Positions 1 to 9,229 are shown, counted from the stretch's first letter. The stretch: DNA of 64,000 nucleotides from Cupriavidus pauculus (GCF_003854935.1 NZ_CP033969.1:1674001-1738000); one strand, 5' to 3'. Translations and numbers: made by a program. Notes: generated by a model from the letters alone, not told the origin.

Positions 1-9
1 GCATGGCAA

Positions 10-66
10 CAAAAAACCGCCGGGCAGTCTACCGGTCATCCTTCGACCGGGTGCCAGGGCGGCTTG
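10..66 (-). terminator. Rho-independent terminator of tRNA-Gly
   Basis: Read on the minus strand, an interrupted long stem (GCCGCC, GGCA and GGTC pairing with GACC, TGCC and GGCGG) ends in a run of six T at positions 11-16. It lies directly downstream of the tRNA-Gly gene, so it most likely ends that transcript. Confidence 0.75.
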
Positions 67-78
67 TCAGGTGAGAAC

Positions 79-153
79 TGGAGCGGGCGATGGGAATCGA
101 ACCCACGTCTTTAGCTTGGGAAGCTAAGGTAATGGCCATTATACGACGCCCGC
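79..153 (-). tRNA. tRNA-Gly (anticodon CCC)
   Basis: The minus strand reads as a full cloverleaf. The acceptor arms GCGGGCG and CGCCCGC pair perfectly, the T arm carries GGTTCGATTCC, and the anticodon stem TTAGC/GCTAA closes the loop TTCCCAA, giving anticodon CCC (codon GGG). The discriminator T is followed by an encoded CCA at 79-81. A TACAAT -10-like hexamer lies about 20 bp upstream (173-178, minus strand), but I see no good -35. A terminator follows at 10-66, so the gene is probably transcribed alone. Confidence 0.95.
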
Positions 154-235
154 TATGGCTTACTGGGGGCGGATTGTAGCATGGTTGCCCAGGGGCCTCA
201 TGCCAGTTGCGGCAAAGTCGCCGGCACCCATGCCG

Positions 236-574
236 TCAAGGGACGGACCGCGCGATATAGAACGTCGCCGCGGTCAGCAGCGCGCCGAAGCCCGAAACGA
301 AGGTCACCAGCCGCCAGGTCTGCATGTTGATGGCGCGGTAGACGTCGGTCTGGCACTGCAGTACGTCCGCCTTGGTCGCGGTAAAGATCACGCGCTCTTC
401 GATCCGTTCGACCCGGTTCTCGACGCTGCGCAGCCGATCGTCCATGACTTCGAGGTTGGCGTCGATCCGGACGAGGCGCTTGTCCAGGGCGTCTAGCGCT
501 CCAAAGACCGCGGTACTCGCGCCCGTCCGCCCACTAGTCGTACCGCCGTCCATCCACTTGCCTTCGCACCGCAT
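236..574 (-). CDS. Small coiled-coil protein with C-terminal membrane helix
   Basis: A 112-residue protein of unknown function. Residues of about 30-75 form a heptad-like charged helix (ALDALDKRLVRIDANLE and following) suited to a coiled coil. The last 25 residues contain one hydrophobic helix (TFVSGFGALLTAATFYIA). The topology is that of a tail-anchored oligomeric protein, as seen in XhlA-like and other small membrane-associated proteins, but I do not claim membership of any family. The ATG at 574 was chosen because GGAGGG sits five bases upstream; GTG and ATG codons further upstream lack a ribosome-binding site. It lies between tRNA-Gly and the epimerase, transcribed in the same direction as both. 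Confidence 0.6.
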   Translation of the reverse strand: MRCEGKWMDGGTTSGRTGASTAVFGALDALDKRLVRIDANLEVMDDRLRSVENRVERIEERVIFTATKADVLQCQTDVYRAINMQTWRLVTFVSGFGALLTAATFYIARSVP

Positions 575-696
575 GCGACCCTCCATACGCTTCATGCCAG
601 CCACGATTGTGGCGCGGATTGGCCCGATGCGTTGTTAAATTAGGTGTCCGATCACATGCGGAATTGTGTCGGTACTGACTCGGCGCACTGGTGCCG

Positions 697-1590
697 CTAT
701 CCCACCATCACCCGGCAGCTCGCCGACTCCTCCGCCCCTGGCGCCACCCAACGCAGCCCCTTGCCATGGTGAATCGCATTTGGCAAACCCAGCCATGGCT
801 CCACGCAGTAAAAATCAGAATCGTCTCGTTCCGTCCACGTGGTCACTGCGTACCATGGTGTCGAGCCTTCGATGTCGAGGTCCAGGTTGATGCGGCGGCC
901 TGGGAGTTCGAGCCGTGTGGGTGCCGTCGCGTGCTGCAGCACGTGGAAGGTGTCCTGCAGGCGGGGGTCGTCCAGGGCGTAGCCGGGCTCGCCGCTTTCG
1001 GGCGGTGTCAGGCTGCCATCAGCTTGCTGGCGGACGCGCGTCGATGTCGGCAGCGCGAGGCGGCTCTGGCTGCGCGCCTGGTGGGGCAGGGCGAAGTAGA
1101 AGTGGTGGCCGGCGTAATAGGGGAGCGGGGTGCTGCCGGTGTTCCGGGTATGCAGCGTCACCGCCAGGCCGTCCGGTATGAGTCGGTAGGTGACCGTGAA
1201 GACGAATTTGAAGGGGTAGCCTGGCTGTGTGGCGTCGGACGCGTGTAGCGACAGGCTGACCGCTTCATCGGAGAGGGCCGATACGTCGAAGGGCAGGTCG
1301 CGGGCGAAGCCATGCTGGGGTAGGTCGTGGACGGCGCCGGCGCCGTCGCGCCATTTGCCGGCCTCGCCGTCGACAAAATGGCGGCCGATGAACGGGAACA
1401 GCAGCGGGTTGCCGCCGCGTACCTTGGCGACGCGCGACCAGTCGGCGTTGTCGGGCCAGTAGAGGATGTCCTCGTCGCGGCAGACCCAGCGGACCAGGCG
1501 TCCGCCGTGGGCCGGGGCCAGCAGCAGAAAGTTGTCGTCGTGGCCGACGCGGAGCAGGTCCTGGCCCTGGAAACGCTGTGTGATGGTCAT
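697..1590 (-). CDS. Aldose 1-epimerase (mutarotase) family protein
   Basis: A 297-residue protein of the galactose mutarotase-like beta-sandwich superfamily, which interconverts sugar anomers or hexose-6-phosphates. Family landmarks are present: an N-terminal GGRLVRW strand, NPLLFPFIGR near residue 60, the substrate-binding His in LPQHGFAR near 85, a second His in YAGHHFYFALP near 165, and the late catalytic Glu region CVEPWLGLPN followed by IHHGKG. The start was taken at MTITQRF because the upstream extension is basic, low in similarity to family N termini and lacks a Shine-Dalgarno. The substrate is unknown and no sugar operon surrounds it. Confidence 0.85.
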   Translation of the reverse strand: MTITQRFQGQDLLRVGHDDNFLLLAPAHGGRLVRWVCRDEDILYWPDNADWSRVAKVRGGNPLLFPFIGRHFVDGEAGKWRDGAGAVHDLPQHGFARDLPFDVSALSDEAVSLSLHASDATQPGYPFKFVFTVTYRLIPDGLAVTLHTRNTGSTPLPYYAGHHFYFALPHQARSQSRLALPTSTRVRQQADGSLTPPESGEPGYALDDPRLQDTFHVLQHATAPTRLELPGRRINLDLDIEGSTPWYAVTTWTERDDSDFYCVEPWLGLPNAIHHGKGLRWVAPGAEESASCRVMVG

Positions 1591-1847
1591 CGTGGCCGCG
1601 CGCGCAAAGGGAAAGCTGGAGCGTAGCGCAATCCGGCAGCGCCCGGCGAGGTGGCATGCGGGTTGCGAACGCAGGACGACCGATGTCTGCGCCGCGCCAA
1701 CCCAAGCGCAATGTGTGAACTTTGCGGCACTTCGGCAGCCGCCAGACCACCCGCCGCGCACAGCCACGGTGCACGCTGGCGAAACGGCGACGGGCCGCCG
1801 ATACTGCAAGCGAACCATCGCGCCCAGGGCTGGGCGGAGGAGAGAGG

Positions 1848-2504
1848 ATGGGCAAGACGACGCTGACGATCAGCAGCAAGACCTATTCATCGTGGTCGCT
1901 GCGGGGCTGGCTGCTGGCCAGGTTCGCGGGGCTGGAGTTCGAGGAGGTGCTGGTGACGCCGGACGATCCCGCGGTGCGTGCCGAGATTCTGCTGCTCTCG
2001 CCCTCGTTCCTGGTGCCGTGCCTGCGCCACGAGGGCGTGACGGTCTGGGACACGCTGGCCATCGGCGAATACCTCAACGAGATCCGGCCGGAAGCGCGGC
2101 TGCTGCCCGCCGATCTGGCCGCCCGCGCGCACTGCCGCGCCATCTGCGGCGAGATGCATTCGGGGTTTGCCGCCATGCGCGCCGCGTTGCCGATGAACCT
2201 GAAGGGGCATTTCCCCGGGCTCAAGGTGTGGTCGCGGGCGCAGGCCGATATCGACCGGATCTCGACGATCTGGACCGAATGCCTGGACCGCTACGGCGGG
2301 CCATACCTGTTTGGCGCGCAGCGCACGATGGCCGATGCGATGTACGCGCCAGTGGTCACCCGGTTTGTCACCTACGGCGTGAAGCTGGAGCCGCCGCTGG
2401 TGGCGTTCTGCAAGACGATCCTGGCCATGCCGGAGCTGCAGGACTGGATTCGCGGCGCGCGCGACGAACCCGGCGAGATCAGCGAACTGGACGTGGACCG
2501 CTGA
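1848..2504 (+). CDS. Glutathione S-transferase family protein
   Basis: A 218-residue cytosolic GST. Residues 1-80 form the thioredoxin-like glutathione-binding domain, with a candidate catalytic serine in SKTYSSWSLRG near residue 13 and the cis-Pro region SFLVPCLRHEG. The C-terminal helical domain includes the N-capping-box-like stretch TMADAMYAPVV. The Ser-type active site points to zeta/theta-like or maleylacetoacetate isomerase-like classes; no aromatic-degradation genes accompany it, so the substrate is open. GGAGGAGAGAGG immediately precedes the ATG. It is divergent from the epimerase, and its stop lies about 30 bp from that of acetoacetyl-CoA synthetase on the other strand. Confidence 0.88.
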   Translation: MGKTTLTISSKTYSSWSLRGWLLARFAGLEFEEVLVTPDDPAVRAEILLLSPSFLVPCLRHEGVTVWDTLAIGEYLNEIRPEARLLPADLAARAHCRAICGEMHSGFAAMRAALPMNLKGHFPGLKVWSRAQADIDRISTIWTECLDRYGGPYLFGAQRTMADAMYAPVVTRFVTYGVKLEPPLVAFCKTILAMPELQDWIRGARDEPGEISELDVDR

Positions 2505-2537
2505 GCCCCGAGCCGCCACCCGCGCCACCCACGCCCC

Positions 2538-4538
2538 TCATGCCACGCGCGGCTGCCGCGCCAGATAGTCGGCCGCGTAGGCGAAGTACCACGGCAGGCA
2601 GTCCGGATTGGCCATCGCGTCGGGATTGGCGATCTTGTCCGGCGCGTGGCCCAGCAGCAGCTTCTTGACCGGCACTTCCATCTTCTTGCCGGACAGTGTG
2701 CGCGGCACGCCGGGAACCTGGACGATCTCGTTCGGCACGTGGCGCGACGACAGCGCGGCCCGGATGCGCGCCCGCATCGTCTCGCGCAGCGTGTCGTCGA
2801 GAACGCGGCCCTCGCGCAGCACCACGAATAGCGGCATGTACGATTCGCGGCCCAGGTATTCCAGGTCCACCACCATGCTGTCGAGCACCTCGGGCAGTTC
2901 CTCCACCACGCGGTACAGCTCGCTGGTGCCCATGCGGATGCCGTGGCGGTTGATCGTGGCGTCGGACCGGCCGTAGATCACCGCGCCGCCGCGCGGCGTG
3001 ATGCGGATCCAGTCGCCATGCCGCCACGCCTGCGGGTAGACGTCGAAATAGCTGTCGCGATAGCGTTTGCCGTCGACGTCGCCCCAGAGGAACAGCGGCA
3101 TCGACGGCATCGGCTCGGTGCAGACCAGTTCGCCGACCTCGTCGATCAGTGCGTGGCCGTGGTCGTCGAACGCTTCCACCTTGGCGGCCAGGCAGCGGCA
3201 CTGCATCTCGCCCGCGTAGACCGGCAGCATCGGGCAGCCGGCCACGAACGACCCGGCGAAGTCCGTGCCGCCCGACATCGGCGCCAGCCACACGTCGTCG
3301 CGGACGTGGCCGTAGATCCAGGCATAGGCGTCCTCGGACAGCGGCGAGCCCGTGGAGCCGATGCCGCGCAGCCGCGACACATCGGCAATCCGCGCCGGTT
3401 CCACGCCGGCCTTCATGCAGTTGGCGAAGAACGCCGCGCCGGCGCCGAACATCGTCACGCGGGCGTCGTCGACGAAGCGCCAGAGCACGCCCGCGTCGGG
3501 CCAGGCGGGGTTGCCGTCGTACAGCGCAATCGTCGTGCCGAGCAACAGGCCGGCCACCTGGGCGTTCCACATGATCCAGCCGCTGCTGCTGTACCAGTGG
3601 AACACGTCGTCGGGGCCGAGGTTGTTGTGGAACGCCATCAGCTTCAACTGCTCGATCACGATGCCGCCGTGGCCGTGGACGATCGGCTTCGGCATGCCCG
3701 TGGTGCCGGACGAGTAGACGATCCACAGCGGGTGGTCGAACGGCACAGGGTCCACCTGCAGCGGCACGTCGTGGGCGATGGCGTCGGCCCAGGCGTGGCG
3801 GCGCAGGCGCGGCGGCACGGCGACGTCGCTGCCGATGGACGGGACGATCACGATATCGGTCAGCGAGGGCAGGGCGGTCACCAGGTCGGCTATCACCGGC
3901 GCGCGGTCATAGTCCTTGCCGCCGTAGCGGTAGCCGTCCACGGCGATCAGCACCTTGGGCTCGATCTGCCGGAACCGGTCGATCACGGCCACCTGGCCCA
4001 TGTCCGGCGCGCAGCCGGACCAGATCGCCCCGATGCTGGCGGTGGCCAGGAACGCGATGGTCGTGGCGGGGATGTTGGGCAGATAGCCGGCCACGCGGTC
4101 GCCGCGCGCCACACCCATCTGCCGCAGCGCATGCGCCAGCGAGGCGACCTGGCTTTCCAGCGCGGCCCAGCTGATGTCGGCCAGCGGCTGCGCCTCGCCG
4201 GCATGGCGGATGGCGGTGCGCTGGCGGTCTGCGCCCGCGCCGGTATGGCGGAACACCTGCTGCACGTAGTTCAGCGTGGCGCCTTCGAACCAGCGCGCGC
4301 CGGGCATGGTGCGCGCGGCCAGCACGGCGCGGGGCGGCGTGTCGAAGCGGACGTCGAAATAGTCGACGATGGCTTGCCAGAACGCCTCGATATCGGTCAC
4401 CGACCACTGCCAGAGGCTGGCGTAGTCGGCAAAGTCCAGCGCGCGCTCGCGGCGCAGCCATGCCATGAAGGCGGCCAGCTGGCTGCCATGGGCGAACGCC
4501 GCGGACGGCGTCCACATCAGTGTCCCTGCCTGGGTCAT
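2538..4538 (-). CDS. aacS: Acetoacetyl-CoA synthetase
   Basis: A 666-residue ANL-superfamily ligase activating acetoacetate to acetoacetyl-CoA (ATP to AMP + PPi). The N terminus (residues 5-90, with WSVTDIEAFW and WFEGATLNYV) is the acetyl-CoA synthetase N-terminal cap in its acetoacetate version. The P-loop SSGTTGMPKPIVHGHGG falls near residues 265-282, GGTDFAGSF near 400, and the C-terminal catalytic lysine motif LSGKKMEVPVKK near 625. GGAGGAGACCC lies just before the ATG. In Burkholderiaceae this enzyme feeds ketone-body and polyhydroxybutyrate breakdown products into acetyl-CoA metabolism. The gene is about 90 bp upstream of nothing else on its strand, so it may be monocistronic or follow ubiD. 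Confidence 0.95.
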   Translation of the reverse strand: MTQAGTLMWTPSAAFAHGSQLAAFMAWLRRERALDFADYASLWQWSVTDIEAFWQAIVDYFDVRFDTPPRAVLAARTMPGARWFEGATLNYVQQVFRHTGAGADRQRTAIRHAGEAQPLADISWAALESQVASLAHALRQMGVARGDRVAGYLPNIPATTIAFLATASIGAIWSGCAPDMGQVAVIDRFRQIEPKVLIAVDGYRYGGKDYDRAPVIADLVTALPSLTDIVIVPSIGSDVAVPPRLRRHAWADAIAHDVPLQVDPVPFDHPLWIVYSSGTTGMPKPIVHGHGGIVIEQLKLMAFHNNLGPDDVFHWYSSSGWIMWNAQVAGLLLGTTIALYDGNPAWPDAGVLWRFVDDARVTMFGAGAAFFANCMKAGVEPARIADVSRLRGIGSTGSPLSEDAYAWIYGHVRDDVWLAPMSGGTDFAGSFVAGCPMLPVYAGEMQCRCLAAKVEAFDDHGHALIDEVGELVCTEPMPSMPLFLWGDVDGKRYRDSYFDVYPQAWRHGDWIRITPRGGAVIYGRSDATINRHGIRMGTSELYRVVEELPEVLDSMVVDLEYLGRESYMPLFVVLREGRVLDDTLRETMRARIRAALSSRHVPNEIVQVPGVPRTLSGKKMEVPVKKLLLGHAPDKIANPDAMANPDCLPWYFAYAADYLARQPRVA

Positions 4539-4625
4539 GGGTCTCCTCCGCAGCCCGTCTGACGCGGGCCATGAGAGTGTTGGGCGGTCCGCAGATGATA
4601 GCGGACCGCCGCAGTGGCTGCCGGG

Positions 4626-6143
4626 CTACTTGCCGGCTTCGAACAGCGTGCCCCAGATGGCGTCGACGCGGGTCTTGACGGCCGGGTCCATCTGGATCGG
4701 CGTGCCCCATTCGCGGGTGGTCTCGCCGGGCCACTTGTCGGTGGCGTCGATGCCCATCTTCGAGCCCAGCCCGGACACCGGCGAGGCGAAGTCGAGATAG
4801 TCGATCGGCGTGTTGTCCACCATCACGGTGTCGCGGGTCGGGTCCACGCGCGTGGTGATGGCCCAGATCACCTCCTTCCAGTCGCGGGCGTCGATGTCGT
4901 CGTCCACCACGATGATGAACTTGGTGTACATGAACTGCCGCAGGAAGCTCCATACGCCGAACATCACCCGCTTGGCGTGGCCGGCGTACTGCTTCTTCAT
5001 CCGCACCACGGCCATGCGATAGCTGCAGCCTTCGGGCGGCAGGTAGAAATCGGTGATTTCCGGGAATTGCTTCTGCAGCAGCGGGACGAACACCTCGTTG
5101 AGCGCCACGCCCAGCACGGCCGGCTCGTCGGGCGGCTTGCCGGTGTGGGTCGAGTGGTAGATCGGGTCGCGCCGCATCGTGATGCGGTCGATCGTGAAGA
5201 CCGGGAACCAGTCCTGCTCGTTGTAGTAGCCGGTGTGGTCGCCGTAGGGACCTTCCAGCGCGTGCTGGTAGCCCGACGGATGGTTCGGATCGGGCTGGAT
5301 ATGGCCTTCGAGCACGAACTCGGCCGTTGCCGGCACCGACAGCTCGCCTAGCGTCGGCGTCAGGCAGCTTGCCAGCGCGGTGCGGCTGCCGCGCAGCAGG
5401 CCGGCGAACTGGTATTCGGACAGCGTGTCGGGCACGGGCGTCACGGCGCCGAGGATCGTCGCCGGGTCGGCGCCCAGCGCCACGGCGATCGGAAACGGCT
5501 GACCGGGGTTGGCCAGCGCGTGCTCGCGGAAATCGAGTGCGCCGCCCCGATGCGCCAGCCAGCGCATGATCACCTGGTTGCGGCTGATCACCTGCTGGCG
5601 ATAGATGCCCAGGTTCTGGCGCTTCTTGTGCGGGCCCTTGGTCACGACCAGGCCCCAGGTGATGAGCGGGGCGGCGTCGCCGGGCCAGCAGGTCTGGATC
5701 GGCAGACGCGCCAGGTCGACGTCGTTGCCCTCCCAGACGATCTCCTGGCAAGCCGGGCTGCTGACGCGCTTGGGCGCCATGTCCCAGACTGACTTGACCA
5801 GCGTGAACAGCTTGCCGGCTTCCTTCAGGCCGCGCGGCGGCTCGGGCTCCTTGAGCGCGGACAGCACGCGGCCGATGTCGCGCAGGTCCTCCAGCGTGGA
5901 CGCGCCCATGCCCAGTGCCACTCTTTGTGTCGTCCCGAACAGATTTGCCAGAACAGGTACTTTATAGATATCCCCATCGTCACGGCGCGGCGCCTCGAAC
6001 AGGGCCGCCGGGCCGTTGGCGCGCAGCAGGCGGTCGCAGATCTCGGTCATCTCCAGGTTCGGCGATACCGGCGCGGTCACGCGGCGCAGGTCGCCCCGCT
6101 GTTCGAGCTGGCCGATGAAATCGCGTAAATCTTTGTATTGCAT
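4626..6143 (-). CDS. ubiD: 3-octaprenyl-4-hydroxybenzoate carboxy-lyase UbiD
   Basis: A 505-residue prenyl-FMN-dependent decarboxylase of ubiquinone synthesis, close to the E. coli length of 497. It starts [10 protein letters not shown], typical of the family. Characteristic stretches include [33 protein letters not shown] (cofactor and metal site), [25 protein letters not shown] and [18 protein letters not shown]. The catalytic Arg and Glu residues lie in these blocks in known UbiD structures. An in-frame upstream extension of 43 residues is rejected because MQYKDL matches the family start. The UbiX flavin prenyltransferase needed for the cofactor is not in this window. It is divergent from the transglycosylase leader. 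Confidence 0.96.
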   Translation of the reverse strand: MQYKDLRDFIGQLEQRGDLRRVTAPVSPNLEMTEICDRLLRANGPAALFEAPRRDDGDIYKVPVLANLFGTTQRVALGMGASTLEDLRDIGRVLSALKEPEPPRGLKEAGKLFTLVKSVWDMAPKRVSSPACQEIVWEGNDVDLARLPIQTCWPGDAAPLITWGLVVTKGPHKKRQNLGIYRQQVISRNQVIMRWLAHRGGALDFREHALANPGQPFPIAVALGADPATILGAVTPVPDTLSEYQFAGLLRGSRTALASCLTPTLGELSVPATAEFVLEGHIQPDPNHPSGYQHALEGPYGDHTGYYNEQDWFPVFTIDRITMRRDPIYHSTHTGKPPDEPAVLGVALNEVFVPLLQKQFPEITDFYLPPEGCSYRMAVVRMKKQYAGHAKRVMFGVWSFLRQFMYTKFIIVVDDDIDARDWKEVIWAITTRVDPTRDTVMVDNTPIDYLDFASPVSGLGSKMGIDATDKWPGETTREWGTPIQMDPAVKTRVDAIWGTLFEAGK

Positions 6144-6410
6144 GGTGATTTTGGTTCGGGATGTGGCGCCGCGCCATGGCAGGACGGGCGGATGAGGTGT
6201 GTGTGACGATACACACGCGGCCTCAACGGCGCAAAAAAATCGTGTCGAAATGCGCCAGGAAATTGTAAGCAAGTTACGAGTTCGGGCCTTTGTCCAGACA
6301 TTTGCGAGGCTAGGTCGGGCCTGCGATTCCGGGAAACTGACTTGTCGCGGGGTGCTGTAAAAGTCATTGTTACATATTGCTTGAAGTAGTAATTTTTCGA
6401 GTTCTTATGC
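6144..6410. other. Divergent intergenic region, ubiD side
   Basis: This 267-bp stretch lies between the ubiD start and the promoter of the transglycosylase leader. It is more A+T rich than its surroundings toward 6360-6400 and should hold the ubiD promoter on the minus strand. I see no clear -35/-10 pair, open reading frame or strong palindrome in it. Confidence 0.5.
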
Positions 6411-6439
6411 TTGACGGGTTATAAAAGCGTTCCTACAAT
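6411..6439 (+). promoter_or_regulatory. Strong sigma70 promoter of the transglycosylase leader
   Basis: TTGACG at 6411-6416 and TACAAT at 6434-6439 are separated by exactly 17 bp, one mismatch from consensus in each hexamer. Transcription should start around 6446. The nearest plus-strand coding start is about 340 bp downstream, so the transcript has a long untranslated leader or is a separate small RNA. Confidence 0.75.
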
Positions 6440-6445
6440 CCGGTC

Positions 6446-6788
6446 TGCTCTGTGGGGTGTTGCGTTGCAACATAGCCGGGCGCCTGCTGTCAAGAGGTGC
6501 CAGCGAAAAAAGCAGCGTCGACATGTCCCCATCGACCGCCAGCCAAGCGGCCCCTCCGAGGTGCCCGGCGCGCGGTCCCCCGGCGGGAGGCTGGGGTCGT
6601 ATTGAGTGATTCGTGGCAGGGTGCGGCTCCCCAAGCTGTACCCTGTTTCTCGTTGGGCGCATGGGGAGCGCCCGCCAACAGATGCTTGGACACCCCTGCT
6701 AGGTGGCGCAGCATCCTTACTTGAATACGTTGAGATCGGGCACGCGCAGTTGTCGGGCGCGCGCAGCGGGCGACGGATGGAGGTAAGC
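6446..6788 (+). ncRNA. Candidate structured leader or small RNA
   Basis: No convincing coding region lies between the promoter and the transglycosylase start, but the stretch is dense in hairpins. They are: TGTTGC/GCAACA with a three-base loop (6458-6472); an 11-bp stem of 6475-6485 with 6559-6569 (one G-U pair) enclosing a smaller GTCGA/TCGAC hairpin (6517-6535); CAGGGT/ACCCTG (6617-6645) with an inner four-pair stem; GGGCGC/GCGCCC (6655-6673) flanked by GTT/AAC; and GATGCT/AGCATC (6681-6715) containing CACC/GGTG. No intrinsic terminator is seen, so read-through into the transglycosylase gene is likely. It matches no riboswitch class I can recall. A 6S-like RNA was considered but the closing stem was not found. 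Confidence 0.45.
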
Positions 6789-7886
6789 ATGAGCGGTTGG
6801 AAAACCCTTCATCTTCCCGGCATCGGGCGGGCATTGCAGGTCCGCTTCAGACAGCCGGTACCCGGTGTGAGCCGCGCACTGCAAGTGCGTCTGGCCCATC
6901 CGGTGGCAGGCCGCGCGTTGCTGCGCGGCGGCCGCACAACCTTGAAGTACACCCTGAACAGCCTCGGGGTGCTGTCGGTGGCCGCAGCGGTCACCCTCAC
7001 CGTCAGCCAGCAATGGCGCACCTCGCTGGCCGGCGCGCTGGCGGGCAACGAAGCGCCTGCCGTGCTGGTGGACGCCGCCGTGGCCAACGCGCAGGCGGTC
7101 AGCACGATCAACGCCGTGGCAAGCACGCCCGTGCCGTCGATGTCTGCCGATGCGGCCGCCGCGCGCCTGCTGGCCACGACCCCGGTCAAGGCCAAGGGCC
7201 TGCCGACCGTGTCGGGCGTGGACGAGTGGAGCCAGACGCCGGCCGGCAAGGTACCGTCGGTGGCGCACCTGGCTGCCCAGATTCCGGTGCAGCGCGTGGC
7301 GCTGGACGCCCGCAACACGAGCGCCCTCGGGTCCGCCCGTGAGCAGGCGGCCGTGGCCGACTACATCGCCCGCAAGTATCGCGTGGCGACGCAGGCGACC
7401 GCGCAACTGGTCAAGGCGGCCTACATGACCGGCCGCGAGGTTGGCATCGATCCGCTGCTGATCCTGGGCGTGATCGCGATCGAGTCGAGCTTCAACCCGT
7501 ACGCCGAAAGCGGTGTCGGTGCGCAGGGCCTGATGCAGGTGATGACCAAGGTCCACCAGGACAAGTACGAGGCGGTGGGCGGCGTGACCGCGGCCCTGAA
7601 CCCGTACGCCAACATCAAGATCGGCGCGCTGGTGCTGAAGGACTGCATCGCCCGCGCCGGTACGATCGAAGGCGGCCTGAAGTACTACGTGGGCGCCACG
7701 ACCAATACCGACGGCGGCTACGGCGCCAAGGTGCTGGCCGAGCGTGCGCGGCTGCGGGCCCTGCTGGGCCTCTCGAATGCCGACACGGCCACCGCCAAGG
7801 CGGCCGGCGACGACAAGACGCAGGCCGAGCACCACCAGAACGGCGAGAAGCTCGAGGCATCGGGCAACACGGCACAGGCGGCCTGA
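6789..7886 (+). CDS. Lytic transglycosylase with SLT domain
   Basis: A 365-residue membrane-anchored lytic transglycosylase cleaving peptidoglycan glycan strands to 1,6-anhydromuropeptides. A hydrophobic segment (LGVLSVAAAVTLTV, residues about 58-75) follows a basic N terminus and likely anchors it in the inner membrane. A linker leads to the SLT domain at about 210-330. The catalytic Glu is near residue 232 in VIAIESSFNP, followed by the family motif AESGVGAQGLMQVM and NPYANIKIG. The C-terminal tail is charged and probably disordered. The ATG at 6789 was chosen because GGAGGTAAG precedes it; an earlier in-frame start at 6606 would run through the hairpin-rich leader. Confidence 0.9.
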   Translation: MSGWKTLHLPGIGRALQVRFRQPVPGVSRALQVRLAHPVAGRALLRGGRTTLKYTLNSLGVLSVAAAVTLTVSQQWRTSLAGALAGNEAPAVLVDAAVANAQAVSTINAVASTPVPSMSADAAAARLLATTPVKAKGLPTVSGVDEWSQTPAGKVPSVAHLAAQIPVQRVALDARNTSALGSAREQAAVADYIARKYRVATQATAQLVKAAYMTGREVGIDPLLILGVIAIESSFNPYAESGVGAQGLMQVMTKVHQDKYEAVGGVTAALNPYANIKIGALVLKDCIARAGTIEGGLKYYVGATTNTDGGYGAKVLAERARLRALLGLSNADTATAKAAGDDKTQAEHHQNGEKLEASGNTAQAA

Positions 7887-7945
7887 TCCCCGCTCGGGCC
7901 CGCCACGGCTGGCCCGCCAGCGCGCCAGTGCGCAGGCAAAGGAAA

Positions 7946-7970
7946 GGCACCCCTCGGGGTGCCTTTTTTC
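7946..7970 (+). terminator. Rho-independent terminator after transglycosylase
   Basis: The arms GGCACCCC and GGGGTGCC (7946-7963) enclose a two-base loop and are followed by TTTTTT. The reverse strand gives a weaker T-tract, so it might also slow transcription arriving from the aminotransferase gene. Confidence 0.9.
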
Positions 7971-8021
7971 ATTTGGCGATGACGATGACGACGCCGGTGC
8001 CGCAGGGGCCGCCAACCCGTC

Positions 8022-9203
8022 TCATCGCAGGAAATGATGCATCCGGTCCATCGCTTCCTCGATATTGGCCATCGACGTCGCATACGAGATGCGGATGTAG
8101 TCGTTGGCCGTGTGCGGGCCGAAATCGGTGCCGGGCACCATGACCACGCCGGCGTCGTGCAGGATGGCCTGCGTCAGCTTGTCGGCGTTGCCGGCGGCGG
8201 GGTGGTTCACGTGGCGGCAGTCGGCGTAGACGTAGAACGCGCCGTCGGGCTTGACCGGCACGCGCAGGCCCAGGGCCTCCAGTGCGGGCAGGATGGCGTC
8301 GCGGCGGCGGTGGAACTCGGCCTTGCGCTCGTCGTAGATCGCCAGCGCCTCGGGCGAGAAGCAGGCCACGGCCGCGTGCTGGGCCACGGCCGACGCGCAG
8401 ATAAACAGGTTCTGCGCCACTTTCTCGAAGGCCGGGACCAGCGCATCGGGCACGACCAGCCAGCCGAGCCGCCAGCCCGTCATGTTGAAGTACTTCGAGA
8501 AGCTGTTGACGGTCACCACGTTGTCGTCCAGCGACAGGGCCGAGACCGGCGGGGCGTCGTACGACAGGCCCTGGTAGATCTCGTCCAGGATCGCGAAGCC
8601 GCGGCGCTCTCGCACTTCCGCCAGAATTGCCTTCAGTTCGTCCGGCAGGATCGACGTGCCCGTGGGATTCGAGGGCGACGCCAGCAGCACGCCGCGCGTT
8701 TTTTCGCCCCAGTTGGCGGCCACTTGGGCGGCGGTGAGCTGGAAGCGTTCGGCGGGGCCGCTCGGGATCATTTTGGCGTGGCCGTCGAAGGCCGCCACGA
8801 AGTGCCGGTTGCACGGATAGCTTGGGTCGGGCATCAGCACCTCGGCGCCAATCTCGACCAGCACCGCGCACGCCAGCAGCAGCGCGCCCGACGCCCCGGC
8901 CGTCACGATCACGCGCCGCTCGGGAATGTCGATCCCGTACGCGGTCTTGTAGTAGCCGGCGATGGCCTCGCGCAGCGCGTGGATGCCCAGCGCGCCCGTG
9001 TACTGCGTGACGCCGCGCCGCATGGCCACTTCGGCCGCGTGGACGACCGGCGCCGCCGCCGTGAAATCGGGCTCGCCAATCCCCATGTGGATGATGTGCC
9101 GACCAGCCCGCTCCAGCTCGGCCGCCTGCTTGGCCAGTTCCATCACATGGAAGGCCTCGATGTTGGCAAGGCGGGAAGCGGTGGCAATGCGGGCGTAGTC
9201 CAT
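8022..9203 (-). CDS. PLP-dependent class I/II aminotransferase
   Basis: A 393-residue fold-type I aminotransferase. Visible landmarks: HMGIGEPDF near residue 40 (substrate carboxylate side), YTGALGIHALREAI near 75, the PLP-binding block ASPSNPTGT near 170, ILDEIYQGLSYD near 200, the Schiff-base Lys in VNSFSKYFNMTGWRLGWL near 235, and the substrate Arg near the C terminus in DYIRISYATS. It belongs to the aspartate/aromatic/alanine aminotransferase-like group; the exact amino acid cannot be told. The ATG at 9203 is preferred over an upstream GTG at 9242, which lies within the nusB terminator. It is downstream of nusB on the same strand but separated from it by a terminator. Confidence 0.9.
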   Translation of the reverse strand: MDYARIATASRLANIEAFHVMELAKQAAELERAGRHIIHMGIGEPDFTAAAPVVHAAEVAMRRGVTQYTGALGIHALREAIAGYYKTAYGIDIPERRVIVTAGASGALLLACAVLVEIGAEVLMPDPSYPCNRHFVAAFDGHAKMIPSGPAERFQLTAAQVAANWGEKTRGVLLASPSNPTGTSILPDELKAILAEVRERRGFAILDEIYQGLSYDAPPVSALSLDDNVVTVNSFSKYFNMTGWRLGWLVVPDALVPAFEKVAQNLFICASAVAQHAAVACFSPEALAIYDERKAEFHRRRDAILPALEALGLRVPVKPDGAFYVYADCRHVNHPAAGNADKLTQAILHDAGVVMVPGTDFGPHTANDYIRISYATSMANIEEAMDRMHHFLR

Positions 9204-9229
9204 GACTGAAGGGCGAAAGATCAGCGGTT

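Noticed and set aside
2943-4562. Long open frame on the plus strand opposite acetoacetyl-CoA synthetase
   Set aside because: It mirrors the GC-rich codon pattern of the real gene; the product is His/Arg/Val-rich without any motif.
6446-6640. 6S RNA gene
   Set aside because: Size and promoter would fit, but I found no long closing stem joining the ends, so it is reported only as a structured leader.
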